Source of the DNA: Thalassobaculum sp. OXR-137
GTDB taxonomy: Bacteria; Pseudomonadota; Alphaproteobacteria; Thalassobaculales; Thalassobaculaceae
DNA length: 64,000 nucleotides
Assembly (NCBI RefSeq): GCF_034377285.1
Contig: NZ_CP139715.1
Coordinates: 4,572,001-4,636,000 of the forward strand
Direction of reading: 5' to 3'
Positions 8,961 to 18,358 of the stretch are shown piece by piece. How positions within the stretch are numbered: the first letter of the stretch is position 1; every line of letters starts with the position of its first letter. Both the position numbers and the translations under genes were made by a program. The notes under the pieces were generated by a model. It was not told the origin of the DNA and did no database searches. It was given only the letters and a program-made list of their open reading frames with translations.

Positions 8961-9991
8961 CAGCTCGACTTCGGTTCTTCGTCGTTGATCTCGACGGTGT
9001 ACTCGCCGGCCTTGATCGCGGCCTCGCGCTTCTCGACCAGGGCCATGGCCTCGGCCGGAACCTTGCCCTCGAAGGTGCCGAGCGGCGCCAGCGAGCAGCC
9101 ACCCTCCTTCATGAAGGAGTACTTGCCGTAGTTGTCGGCCTTGAACGTGCCGTCCTTCACCTTCGCGAGGGCGGCGTTGAAGGTCGGCTCGAAATGCCAC
9201 AGGGCCGAGGCGACCACCGTCTTCGGGTAGTCCGGCTGGGTGTCGATCACGTTGCCGATGGCGAGGATGCCCTTCTCCTGCGCGGCGTCGGACACCCCGA
9301 ACCGCTCGGCATAGAGGACGTCGGCGCCGTTCTCGATCATCGCGAAGGCGGTCTCCTTCGCCTTGGGCGGATCGAACCAGGAACCGATGAAGCTCACCTG
9401 GAACTTGATGTCCGGGTTCATTTCCTTCGCGCCGGCCATGAAGGCGTGCATCAGCCGGTTCACCTCGGGGATCGGGAACCCGCCGACCATGCCGATATTG
9501 CCAGACTTCGTCATCGATCCGGCAATGATACCAGATAGATAAGACGCATCCTGGATGTAGTTATCGAACACAGCCAGGTTCGGATAGGCCGGGTCCGGCA
9601 TGAAGCTGGAGCCCATCAGGAAGGCAACGTCCGGGTATTCCAGGGTGACCTCGCGGGCCTCCTGCTCGACGCCGAAGATCTCGCCGACGATCAGCTTCAC
9701 GCCCTGCTCGGCATACTCGCGCATGACCCGGGGATAGTCGGTATTGGCCGTGTTCTCGGAGAAGGTATAGGTGACCTCGCCCGCCGCCTGGGCCGCCTCG
9801 GCGGCCTTGTGGATTCGGCTCACCCATTGCTGCTCGACCGGCACCGTATAGATGCCGGCGGTCTTGATCGGCTCGGCCGCGAACAGGCGGGACGGGCGCG
9901 TCAGCAGCCCCGCCGCCATCGCCGCGCCGGACGCGCCAAGCACGCCGCGCCGGGTCCAGCCGGACCGGCCCATCTGAAGTTTCTTGTTCAT
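8960..9991 (-). CDS. BMP family ABC transporter substrate-binding protein
   Basis: A 343-residue periplasmic binding protein of the BMP/PnrA family, which binds nucleosides or related bases. It starts at ATG 9991. The N-terminus has a twin-arginine-like export signal (WTRRGVLGASGAAMAAG) ending near LFAAEP. Inside are the BMP features TAGIYTVPVEQQWVSRIH, GVKLIVGEIFG and VAFLMGSSF. It is the first gene of the importer-deaminase operon; the promoter should lie in 9992-10160. PnrA proteins elsewhere bind purine nucleosides, while the linked cytosine deaminase argues for a pyrimidine; the ligand stays open. Confidence 0.88.
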   Translation of the reverse strand: MNKKLQMGRSGWTRRGVLGASGAAMAAGLLTRPSRLFAAEPIKTAGIYTVPVEQQWVSRIHKAAEAAQAAGEVTYTFSENTANTDYPRVMREYAEQGVKLIVGEIFGVEQEAREVTLEYPDVAFLMGSSFMPDPAYPNLAVFDNYIQDASYLSGIIAGSMTKSGNIGMVGGFPIPEVNRLMHAFMAGAKEMNPDIKFQVSFIGSWFDPPKAKETAFAMIENGADVLYAERFGVSDAAQEKGILAIGNVIDTQPDYPKTVVASALWHFEPTFNAALAKVKDGTFKADNYGKYSFMKEGGCSLAPLGTFEGKVPAEAMALVEKREAAIKAGEYTVEINDEEPKSS

Positions 9992-10160
9992 GACACCACC
10001 CCTGTCCCTGTCTTGCGATTGCCGGCGCAGTCGTTTGTGCACCGTGGCAAACGCATGCTGCCGCACTCGACAGGCGGGTGCAATAAAGACGCAATACTCT
10101 TGAGTTCCCGGCGCTCCCAGGCGCGCCGGACAGGCCACCGCAGCGCAGCAATCCCAGCTG

Positions 10161-11090
10161 TCAGGCGGCGAGCACCTCGACCCGATTCCGGCCGCCGTCC
10201 TTGCTCGCGTACAGCGCCTGGTCGGCCCGCGCCAGAGCCGCGTCGATCGACCCGTCGCCCGCCCGCAAGGCGGTCATGCCGATACTCGTCGTCACCGCGA
10301 TCTCCAGGCCGTTCCAGATCACCGGCTGCTCGCGGACCGAGCTCAGCAGCCGGTGGGCCACCATCGCGCCCTGCTCGACAGGCGTCCCGGCGGCCAGGAC
10401 GGCGAACTCCTCGCCGCCGAGGCGGCCGAAGGTATCGGTTTCCCTCAATTGGCCGGACACCCGCTGGGCCACCGCCCGCAGCACCGCATCGCCGGCGTCG
10501 TGACCGTAGGAATCGTTCACCGCCTTGAAGTGGTCGAGGTCCATCATCATCAGGCACGCTTCGCCGCCATACCGGTCGAGGCGCCTGAGTTCGAGGGTCA
10601 CCCGCTCGCGGAACGCCCGCCGGTTGGCAAGCCCGGTGAGCGAATCGGTGGTCGCCAGCCGCTCCAGCTCGATGTTCAGATCCTCCAGCTGCTTGGCATA
10701 AGCGCGCAGCATGAGCTGATTGCGCACCCGGGCGCGCACGATGGAGGGGTTGAAGGGTTTGGTGATGTAGTCGATGGCGCCGAGCCTCAACCCGGTCTCC
10801 TCGTCCTCCACATCGGCATGGCTGGTAACGAAGATGACGGGGATCGGCGCCGTCCGCGGATCGTCCTTAATCCGAGTGATCACCTCATGCCCGTTCATAT
10901 CGGGCATCTCGATGTCCAGCAGGATCAGGTCGGGCAGGGTGGAACTTGCCTTCACCAGGGCGTCCTGCCCGCCGAGCGAGAACGAGACGGAGGCAACGTC
11001 CTTCAGGATGCTCGCCAGGATCCGCACATTCTCCCGCGCGTCGTCGACGATCAGGATACGCGATGTGGAAATGTCGAGGTCTCGATGCAT
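10161..11090 (-). CDS. Diguanylate cyclase response regulator (REC-GGDEF)
   Basis: About 309 residues. An N-terminal receiver domain (RILIVDDAREN, phospho-acceptor Asp59 in LLDIEMPDMNG, Lys in YITKPF) is followed by a helix and a GGDEF domain with intact GGEEF active site. An RETD I-site sits five residues upstream, so product inhibition by cyclic di-GMP is likely. Two ATG codons lie in tandem (11093 and 11090). The GGAGG site ends two bases before the first and five before the second, so the second is chosen. It follows the hybrid kinase gene by about 13 bases and is its obvious output. Confidence 0.92.
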   Translation of the reverse strand: MHRDLDISTSRILIVDDARENVRILASILKDVASVSFSLGGQDALVKASSTLPDLILLDIEMPDMNGHEVITRIKDDPRTAPIPVIFVTSHADVEDEETGLRLGAIDYITKPFNPSIVRARVRNQLMLRAYAKQLEDLNIELERLATTDSLTGLANRRAFRERVTLELRRLDRYGGEACLMMMDLDHFKAVNDSYGHDAGDAVLRAVAQRVSGQLRETDTFGRLGGEEFAVLAAGTPVEQGAMVAHRLLSSVREQPVIWNGLEIAVTTSIGMTALRAGDGSIDAALARADQALYASKDGGRNRVEVLAA

Positions 11091-11103
11091 CATAGCCTCC
11101 GGG

Positions 11104-14100
11104 TCACGCCGCACTGAGGTAAGACGTGAGTTTGGCGGCCGCCATTCCGTAATCGAGATCTCCGATCGCTTCCGCCACCGTGTCGGCGACCTCGTTATTG
11201 CGGGCGCGCAGCCCTGGCTCGAGCTTCCGCCAGGTCTCCTCCGCCTCCATGGCGCCGGAGCGGAGCTGATCGACCAGCGCCCGGATATCGGCCGGATCCG
11301 CCGGGACCGCCTCGCCGCCCGCGTCACCCGCCGATCCTGCGGCCTCGGTCGTTGGCGGTGCAGAGCGGACCGTCGCGGCATCGATATCGGCGATCAGGGC
11401 GTCGAGCGCGTCGGTAAGGCGGGTGACCAGCGCGCCGATCTCGTCAGCGTCGCTCAGACCGTCGGCATCGATCTTGAGTTCCAGCGACGTGGCGGCCTCG
11501 AACACCGCGGTCGCGCGCAGATTTCCGGCCACGCCCCGGAGCTGGTGGGCGATGCGGCGCACCTGCTGGGCGTCCCCCTCGCCAATCCCCCGGCGGATCG
11601 CCGCAGGCGTATCGCTCTGGGCCGCGCGGAACTTCAGCAGCAGGCTCGACGTCAGGTCGTCCGGCAGCGCGCGGCGCAGCTCGACCGTGTCGATCGTCGT
11701 CAGCCTATCCACATCGATGGTCATGGCCGCCTCCGCGTCCGGCAAGATTGGGGGGGTGGGCTCTGCCTGTCTTCCGGGCCGGGGCGCTGCAGCGGGCCGA
11801 TCCGGCTTCTGGCAGTGTCGGGCAAGAGCATCGAACAGTTTATCCTCGTCCAGCGGCTTGGATACGTGATCGCACATGCCGGCGGCGAAGCACTTCTGGC
11901 GCTCCTCCTCCAGGGCATGCGCCGTCATGGCGATGACCGGCAGCGCGTTGAAGCGGGGGTCGAGCTTGATCTTCCGGGTGGCTTCCAGACCGTCCATGAC
12001 CGGCATCTGCACGTCCATCAGGACGGCGTCGTAGTAACCGGGGCCGCCGTCGCGCACCCGCGCCACCGCTTCCTCGCCGTTCTCCACGACATCGACCGTC
12101 ACGCCCTGCTGCTCCAGGACGGCGACGGCCACTTCCTGGTTGATCTCGTTGTCCTCGGCCAGAAGGACGCGCAGACCGGGCAGGATCGTCGAATCGGCGC
12201 GGGCCGATCCGGCCGTCCGGACGTAACGCTGGCCGGTGTTCTGGCCCACCGCATTGGCGACCGCGTCGAACAGCGAGGACTGGTTGACCGGCTTGGTGAC
12301 GTAGCCGGCGAGACCCGCCCCTTCGATGCTCAGAACGGCCTCGTCCGGCATGAAGGCCGAGACCAGTATTGTCGCGGGACAGGGGCCGTCGCCGCATCTC
12401 TCCCGGATGCGCCGGGCGGCTTCCAGACCGTCCATGCCCGGCATCATCCAGTCCATCAGGACGATGTTATAGCCGGCCGTTCCCGGCGCGACCGGGATCC
12501 GCTCCAGGGCAGAGGGGCCGTCCGCCGCCACATCCACCCGGAAACCCATGGCGCGCAGCGTGTCGCCGATGACCAGCCGCGCCATCTCGTTGTCGTCGAC
12601 CACCAGGATCCGCAGATCGCGGAGATCCGCCGGCAGCACCGCTTCGGCGTGGGCCCCGGCCGAACCGAGGGCAAGGCGCGCGGTGAAGTGAAAGGTGGAC
12701 CCGACACCCGGTTCGGACTCGACCCAGATCCGCCCGCCCATCAGCTCCGCCAGTTCCTTGGAGATGGTCAGGCCGAGCCCGGTCCCGCCGAACTTCCGGG
12801 TGGTGGACACGTCCGCCTGGGTGAATGGTCGGAAAATCTGGCCGATCTGCTCCGGCGTCATCCCCACGCCGCTGTCGCGCACGGAGACCTGAAGCTCGAC
12901 CCGGCCGTCGACGATCTCGACCGGCCGAACCGAGACGATGATCTCCCCCTCGCTGGTGAACTTGATGGCGTTCGAGCACAGGTTGGTGAGAATCTGCCCG
13001 AGGCGCAGCGGATCGCCCACCAGCTCCTGGGGGGTGTCCGGATCGACGCTGATCAGGAACTCCAGATCCTTCTCCGTCGCCCGGGGCGCCACCATGGCGG
13101 TGACGGACTCGATGACCTTCATGAGACGGAACTCCGTCCGCTCCATCTGGACCTGACCGGCCTCGATCTTCGAGAAGTCGAGAATGTCGTTGATGATCCC
13201 GAGCAGGTTCTCCGAGGAGAACAGCACCTTCTGGGCATAGTCCTGCTGCTTGGGGTTGAGCGGGGTCTGGGACAGCAGCCGGCCTAGACCGATGATGCCG
13301 TTCAACGGCGTGCGGATCTCGTGGCTCATGTTCGCCAGGAAAGAGGACTTGGCCCGGGTCCCTTCCTCGGCGGCGTCTCGGGCCGAGGACAGTCGGGCCA
13401 GGGCCCGGTCCCGCTCGAGCTCCATGCCGAGCCAGCGCCCCATCATCTCGACAAGCACCAGATCGCTCTTGGAGAAGGGAAGCTCGCGCGCGTCGAGAGA
13501 CGAAAAGTGGATCGTCCCGTAGACCTCGCCTTCGACGATCACCGGCGCGCCGATATAGGTCCGGAGGCCGAAGATACGGAAGCACAGCGCCTCGGCCAGG
13601 TCGCTCGTCTCCACGTCGTGAAGGGCAAGCGCACGATCGTGCATCAGAGTGTGTTTGCAGTAGGTCGTCTTCAGATCGAAGGTGGTGCCGGGCGCGCGGA
13701 TCGGGCCGCTGCCGACCGAATGCTCGACCACATACTGTCCGCCGGTGATCCGGCTCGCGGTGCCGACATCCGTGCCGAAGTGCCGGCCGCCGAGCTGCAG
13801 GATCTGGCGGATCCGCTCGTGGGTGTTCAGCGAGACGTCCGTCGACAGTTCGTGGAACTGGTGAAGAATGGCCGCCGTCATGTCGAGATCGGACGCGTAG
13901 CGGCGGAAGATCTCGAGCGAGCTTGCCAGATCGCTCACCTCGCGCACCCGGCTCTCCACGCTCTCCTCCGGCGCCAGATCGCCATCCGGGATCCGGACCA
14001 TGGCATCGGCGATCCGGGAGAGCGGGCGCTGCACAGAATTGAGAACCACGCCGACGATGAGCACACCGATCAAGACCGCGCCGATGGCGAACAGCACGAC

Positions 14101-15051
14101 CAGCACGTTGGTCAGGCGGGACACGAAGCCGAGATTGTTCTGGATGATCTCGGTGAGTTGGTTGGCATCCCACGCCACGGCCCGCTCCAAGACGGCCAGC
14201 GAGGCCTGCGCCGGCCCGTCGTCGATGGCGGTTGCGTGATCGATCGTCCTCGCCGGCGTCCCTGCGCGGACCATTGCGGCAATCTTCGGGATGCTCGCCT
14301 CGTATTGCCCGAGCGTGGCGCCGATGGTGTCGAGCGCCTGGCGTTCCAGGTCGTTCAGCGGCAATGCCCGGTAGCGGTCGAGGGTTTGCCGGGCAAGTTC
14401 CGCCGCCCGCAGGCTCAGCGGCTCGAAGGCGGTGTCGCCGAGCAGGATGAGTTTCCGGTAGAATTCGATCAGCCCGCCGAACCCGACATCCCGCCGGAAG
14501 CCCCGGATCAGTTCCAGCTTGGACTCGTCGGTGGAGTGGCGCGACCGCCGCGCGACCACCGCATGCTGTAGATCGTCCAGGGCGATCAGCGCCCCCGGCG
14601 ACCACAGTGCCATGGCGCGGGCGGTCTCCTTCGGCGTATTGCCGTAGGCGCGCATGACCTGGGCAAGCTCGGACCGGTCGTAGAGGATGTTTACGAGATC
14701 CTCGATCTCGCGCAGCGCGGCCTTTTCCTTGACCGTGATGTCGACGGTCCGATAGCGGTCGACCGCCGACCGTACGGAGCCCAGATCCGCGTTCAGGTTC
14801 TCGATGTACTCGTAATCGCCGCGCAGCACGAAGCTCAGGAGATGGTCGATGGCGCCGCCATACCCGAGCTTGTCGGTGATCTCGACCAGGGAACGGGCGC
14901 GCACCGAGCTGGCATCGCGATAGTCGTTCCAGCTCTCCTGCGTCTCGGCTACCCGGTGATGCACCCAAGCCGTCGCGCCGATGCCGAAGGAGCCGGCAAG
15001 AAACAGAATGCCGACCAGTCCTATCGTCAATGTCCTAAGCGAAAAGCGCAA
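11104..15051 (-). CDS. Hybrid sensor histidine kinase with GAF, two receivers and HPt
   Basis: A 1315-residue membrane kinase. Order: TM helix (~8-30), a ~270-residue helical periplasmic region with no obvious named domain, a second TM (~312-338), HAMP, GAF (~400-545), HisKA with His577 in NMSHEIRTP, HATPase with the GTGLGLTISKELAELMGG box, receiver 1 (Asp867 in MDWMMPGMDG), receiver 2 (MDVQMPVMDG), and an HPt domain (IAHQLRGVAGN). The start is TTG at 15051, supported by AGGAG eight bases upstream. The internal phosphorelay probably passes phosphate to the diguanylate cyclase regulator encoded next, linking an outside signal to cyclic di-GMP. Confidence 0.93.
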   Translation of the reverse strand: MRFSLRTLTIGLVGILFLAGSFGIGATAWVHHRVAETQESWNDYRDASSVRARSLVEITDKLGYGGAIDHLLSFVLRGDYEYIENLNADLGSVRSAVDRYRTVDITVKEKAALREIEDLVNILYDRSELAQVMRAYGNTPKETARAMALWSPGALIALDDLQHAVVARRSRHSTDESKLELIRGFRRDVGFGGLIEFYRKLILLGDTAFEPLSLRAAELARQTLDRYRALPLNDLERQALDTIGATLGQYEASIPKIAAMVRAGTPARTIDHATAIDDGPAQASLAVLERAVAWDANQLTEIIQNNLGFVSRLTNVLVVLFAIGAVLIGVLIVGVVLNSVQRPLSRIADAMVRIPDGDLAPEESVESRVREVSDLASSLEIFRRYASDLDMTAAILHQFHELSTDVSLNTHERIRQILQLGGRHFGTDVGTASRITGGQYVVEHSVGSGPIRAPGTTFDLKTTYCKHTLMHDRALALHDVETSDLAEALCFRIFGLRTYIGAPVIVEGEVYGTIHFSSLDARELPFSKSDLVLVEMMGRWLGMELERDRALARLSSARDAAEEGTRAKSSFLANMSHEIRTPLNGIIGLGRLLSQTPLNPKQQDYAQKVLFSSENLLGIINDILDFSKIEAGQVQMERTEFRLMKVIESVTAMVAPRATEKDLEFLISVDPDTPQELVGDPLRLGQILTNLCSNAIKFTSEGEIIVSVRPVEIVDGRVELQVSVRDSGVGMTPEQIGQIFRPFTQADVSTTRKFGGTGLGLTISKELAELMGGRIWVESEPGVGSTFHFTARLALGSAGAHAEAVLPADLRDLRILVVDDNEMARLVIGDTLRAMGFRVDVAADGPSALERIPVAPGTAGYNIVLMDWMMPGMDGLEAARRIRERCGDGPCPATILVSAFMPDEAVLSIEGAGLAGYVTKPVNQSSLFDAVANAVGQNTGQRYVRTAGSARADSTILPGLRVLLAEDNEINQEVAVAVLEQQGVTVDVVENGEEAVARVRDGGPGYYDAVLMDVQMPVMDGLEATRKIKLDPRFNALPVIAMTAHALEEERQKCFAAGMCDHVSKPLDEDKLFDALARHCQKPDRPAAAPRPGRQAEPTPPILPDAEAAMTIDVDRLTTIDTVELRRALPDDLTSSLLLKFRAAQSDTPAAIRRGIGEGDAQQVRRIAHQLRGVAGNLRATAVFEAATSLELKIDADGLSDADEIGALVTRLTDALDALIADIDAATVRSAPPTTEAAGSAGDAGGEAVPADPADIRALVDQLRSGAMEAEETWRKLEPGLRARNNEVADTVAEAIGDLDYGMAAAKLTSYLSAA

Positions 15052-15311
15052 TCCGGCGGCTCCTAATCGGCTCAGACGGTTGCAGCAGCTAACCGCGCTT
15101 CATTCATGACGCTTCGCCCCAGAGTCGTTGGTAAATCCAACTCGGTAAGAAAATCGTTAAGACGCCCGTCGCAGACCGCCCGAACTGCCTACGGGGATTC
15201 CATAGCCCCGGATTACAGGCTAAATATATCTGACGAAGAGTATCAAAAGTCGTATGTGCAGGGCGTTTTGGTCCGACACACCCTGGAAGCGCCAGAGATC
15301 GGGCATAGAAG

Positions 15312-16007
15312 ATGACGGGCAGCATCAGTCTTACCCAGCAGACCACCGAGGCGCTGCGCGCGAAGATCGCCGAGGGCCCCATGAAGGCGGGCGACCGTCT
15401 GCCGACGGAGAAGGAACTCGAGGTCGAGTTCGGCGTCAGCCGCACGGTGATCCGCGAGGCGATCGCCGTGCTGAAGGCCGAAGGGCTGGTGGAGCCGCGT
15501 CGCGGCGCGGGCATCTTCGTGCTCGATCCGGTGCAGTCCCGGCCGCGCGCGATGCCGTCCTTCCTGCCCGGCCAGATGTATCAGGCGCTCGACCTGTTGG
15601 AACTGCGGATGGCGGTGGAGGTCGAGGCGGCGGGGCTGGCCGCGACCCGGCGCACCCTGTCCCAGGACGCTCGGATCCGCGAGCACATGGCCGATTTCGG
15701 CCGGGCGCTGGAGACCGGCGCCAAGACCGTGGAGCTGGACATCGCTTTCCACGACGCCATCGCCCAGGGTACGAACAACGACCTGTTTCCCGACTTTCTG
15801 GAATCCCTCGGCCGAAATGCGATCCCGCGCAATTCTCTCTCGCCCGAACAGCGGGAGCGCCTGATCAGCCAGGATTACCTGCAGCGGGTGCACCAGGAGC
15901 ACCTGGCCATCGCCGATGCGATCAGCGCCGGCGATGCCGACCGGGCCCGCGCCGCCATGCGCGCGCATCTGAGCGGCAGCATCGCCCGCTACCGCGCCTC
16001 GCTCTGA
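15312..16007 (+). CDS. GntR family transcriptional regulator, FCD subfamily
   Basis: A 231-residue regulator: an N-terminal winged helix (LPTEKELEVEFGVSRTVIREAIAVLKAEGLVEPRRGAG, positions ~28-65) and a C-terminal helical FCD ligand domain with metal-type His residues (DIAFHDAIAQGT, VHQEHLAIADAI). FCD regulators usually bind sugar acids or other carboxylates and repress the nearby pathway. Here the neighbours are a sugar lactonase, a TRAP transporter and uronate enzymes, so a repressor released by a uronate-derived acid is likely. A TTGGTCCGACACACC stretch at 15268-15282 upstream resembles a GntR-type operator and could serve autoregulation, but this is weak. Confidence 0.9.
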   Translation: MTGSISLTQQTTEALRAKIAEGPMKAGDRLPTEKELEVEFGVSRTVIREAIAVLKAEGLVEPRRGAGIFVLDPVQSRPRAMPSFLPGQMYQALDLLELRMAVEVEAAGLAATRRTLSQDARIREHMADFGRALETGAKTVELDIAFHDAIAQGTNNDLFPDFLESLGRNAIPRNSLSPEQRERLISQDYLQRVHQEHLAIADAISAGDADRARAAMRAHLSGSIARYRASL

Positions 16008-16021
16008 ACGGAGCCGCGGCC

Positions 16022-16927
16022 ATGGCCCCCACCGTCGACTGCGTGCTCGATGCCGGTGCCACGTTGGGCGAAGGCATCGTCTGGGACGAGGCTGCCCAGC
16101 GGCTGTGGTGGGTGGATATCGCCGCCCCTGCCCTGCACCGCTTCGACCCGTCCAACGGTGGGAACGAGACCTGGCCGATGCCGTCGGCCATCGGCTGCGT
16201 GGCGCCGCGGGCGAGCGGCGGCGCGGTGGTTGGGCTGGAGGAGGGCTGGTGCGCCTTCGATCCGGCGACCGGCAGCGTGGACGTGCTCAACGCCGCCGCC
16301 CCGGGCGCCGTCGGGATGCGCTTCAACGACGGTTGTGTCGATCCGGCCGGGCGGTTCTGGGCCGGCACCATGCCGAAGGCCGGGCCGGCCAACGCCGCCG
16401 CGGGGGAGCCGGGCAACGGACTCCTGTTCCGGCTTGAGACGGACGGGTCGTCGCCGAAGATCCTCGACGGCCTGTACACGCAGAACGGCCTGGCCTTCTC
16501 GCCGGACGGCGCGGTCATGTACCTGTCCGACAGCCATCCGGCGGTGCGCACCATCTGGGCCTTCGACTACGATCTGGCGAGCGGGACCCCGTCCAATCGC
16601 CGGGTATTCTTCGACACGCGCCAGGTCGCCGGGCGCCCGGACGGCGCGGCGATGGACGCGGACGGCTGCTACTGGATGGCCGGGATCGAAGGCTGGCAGG
16701 TGATCCGGATCACCCCCGCCGGGACTATCGACAGGATCGTCCAGGTTCCGGTGGAGAAGCCGACCTGCCTCGCCTTCGGCGGCCCGCGGCTGGACACGCT
16801 CTACCTCACCTGCATGGGGCCGGGGCTGATCACCAAGGGAACAGAGGCCAAGCAGCCCCGGGCCGGCGGCCTCTTCGCCTTCGATCCGGGCGTTCCGGGA
16901 TACGCGCCGCCGCCCTGCGCGGCGTAG
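16022..16927 (+). CDS. SMP-30/gluconolactonase family lactonase
   Basis: A 301-residue six-bladed beta-propeller of the SMP-30/regucalcin family. The metal and catalytic positions are visible: Glu in LGEGIVWD, Asn and Asp in MRFNDGCVDPAGRFWAGTM, Asn in TQNGLAFSPD and Asp in MYLSDSH. The ATG at 16022 lies 14 bases after the regulator, so they are cotranscribed. In an oxidative uronate pathway uronate dehydrogenase makes a sugar-acid lactone, and this enzyme would open it to galactarate or glucarate. The gene ends at a long inverted repeat facing the TRAP genes. Confidence 0.88.
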   Translation: MAPTVDCVLDAGATLGEGIVWDEAAQRLWWVDIAAPALHRFDPSNGGNETWPMPSAIGCVAPRASGGAVVGLEEGWCAFDPATGSVDVLNAAAPGAVGMRFNDGCVDPAGRFWAGTMPKAGPANAAAGEPGNGLLFRLETDGSSPKILDGLYTQNGLAFSPDGAVMYLSDSHPAVRTIWAFDYDLASGTPSNRRVFFDTRQVAGRPDGAAMDADGCYWMAGIEGWQVIRITPAGTIDRIVQVPVEKPTCLAFGGPRLDTLYLTCMGPGLITKGTEAKQPRAGGLFAFDPGVPGYAPPPCAA

Positions 16928-16951
16928 TTTCTCTCTTTCTCTCTCTCTTTT

Positions 16952-17050
16952 CCGACTTCCTGGACGGTCCCGAAGGGCCGATCCAGGATCGTGCCCCAGC
17001 GCCGGTCACAGGGTCCTGGATCGGCCCTTCGGGACCGTGCAGGAAGTCGG
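16952..17050. repeat. 37-nt inverted repeat between convergent genes
   Basis: Arms at 16952-16988 and 17014-17050 are reverse complements over 37 bases with a single mismatch (36/37), separated by 25 bases. The left arm is preceded by a pyrimidine run (16928-16951), and AT-rich sequence follows the right arm. It lies between the 3' ends of the lactonase and the TRAP large permease, so a two-way terminator is one possible role. It shows no similarity to the other inverted-repeat family in the window apart from a short CCCGAA core. Confidence 0.8.
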
Positions 17051-17062
17051 CTAATGTTTATT

Positions 17063-18346
17063 TTACCCCGCCAGCCACTGCGGCAGGGTCAGCGAGATCG
17101 CCGGAATGAAGGTCGTCAGGACCAGCGCCACCAGGATCGCCGCGTAGAACGGCCAGATCGTGCGCACCGCCCGCTCGATCGGCACCTTGCCCACCGCACA
17201 GCCCAGGAACAGGCAGGCGCCCACCGGCGGGGTGCACAGGCCCAGCCCCAGGTTCATCATCAGGATCATCCCGAACTGCACCGGATCCATGCCGAAGGAG
17301 ACGACCACCGGCAGGAAGATCGGCGTGCAGATCAGGATCAGCGCCGCCATGTCCATGATCATCCCCAGGACCAGCAGCATGAGGTTGATCATGATCAGGA
17401 TCATGATCGGGTTCTCGGAGATCCCGGTCATGAAGTCGATCATCTTGTTGGGAACCTGATAGAAGGTCAGCATGTAGGCGAAGGCCGTGGCCGAGGCGAC
17501 CAGGATCAGCACCATGGAGGTGGTGCGCACCGAGTTGACCACCGCCGTGCTGAAGGCTTTCCAGCTCATGGACCGGTAGACGATCAGCGTGATGGCGAAG
17601 GCGTAGAGCGTGCCGAAGGCGCCGGACTCGGTCACCGTGAAGATGCCCGACAGCACGCCTCCGACGATGATCACCGCAGTGAACAGGCCCGGGATCGCCG
17701 CCACGAAGCTCAGCAGCAGAGCATGGAAGCCGGGGAACACCTCCGCCTTGTAGCCGCGCTTGACCGCGATCAGATAGGCAGCGACGGCGAGGCAGATACA
17801 CATCAGCACGCCCGGCACCACGCCGGCCAGGAACAGCGAGGAGATGGAGATGCCGCCGCCCGCCGCGATCGCGTACAGGATCATGTTGTGGCTGGGCGGC
17901 ACCAGGATGCCGGCGATCGAGGAGGTCACGGTGACGTTGACCGCGTAGTCGTCGTCGTACCCCTTCTCCTTCATCACCGGGATCAGGATCGAGCCGAGCG
18001 CGGAGATATCCGCCACCGCCGAGCCGGAAATGCCGCCGAACAGCATGGAGGAGAAGACGTTCACCACGCCGAGCCCGCCACGCACGGCGCCGACCGCCGC
18101 CGAGGCGAAGCGCACAAGCCGGATGGCGATGCCGCCGTGGAACATCAGTTCGCCGGCGAAGATGAAGAACGGGATCGCCATCAGCGAGAAGACGTTGATG
18201 CCGGAGATGATGCGCTGGAACGCGATCACCATCGGCAGGCCCTCGTAGAAGAAGGCGGCGACGGCGGCGACTCCCAGGGCGAAGGCGACCGGCACTCCGA
18301 TCACCACGCACAGCGCGAACACCCCGAGAAGGATCAGCAGGCCCAT
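17063..18346 (-). CDS. dctM: TRAP transporter large permease (DctM family)
   Basis: A 427-residue inner-membrane protein of the DctM family with about a dozen hydrophobic segments. Family hallmarks include FAGELMFHGGIA, FGGISGSAVADISALGSILIP and the C-terminal PPVGACLFLGCAVG. It is the ion-coupled transport subunit of a tripartite ATP-independent periplasmic importer, working with the DctQ and DctP proteins encoded upstream on the same strand. The ATG at 18346 lies 12 bases after the DctQ stop. Cluster context points to uronates or aldarates as substrate. Confidence 0.93.
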   Translation of the reverse strand: MGLLILLGVFALCVVIGVPVAFALGVAAVAAFFYEGLPMVIAFQRIISGINVFSLMAIPFFIFAGELMFHGGIAIRLVRFASAAVGAVRGGLGVVNVFSSMLFGGISGSAVADISALGSILIPVMKEKGYDDDYAVNVTVTSSIAGILVPPSHNMILYAIAAGGGISISSLFLAGVVPGVLMCICLAVAAYLIAVKRGYKAEVFPGFHALLLSFVAAIPGLFTAVIIVGGVLSGIFTVTESGAFGTLYAFAITLIVYRSMSWKAFSTAVVNSVRTTSMVLILVASATAFAYMLTFYQVPNKMIDFMTGISENPIMILIMINLMLLVLGMIMDMAALILICTPIFLPVVVSFGMDPVQFGMILMMNLGLGLCTPPVGACLFLGCAVGKVPIERAVRTIWPFYAAILVALVLTTFIPAISLTLPQWLAG

Positions 18347-18358
18347 CGTGGCGTCCCC

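Noticed and set aside
15052-15311. Possible small RNA or tRNA in the 260-base gap before the GntR gene.
   Set aside because: No cloverleaf, terminator or strong stem-loop could be drawn; only a weak operator-like site at 15268-15282.
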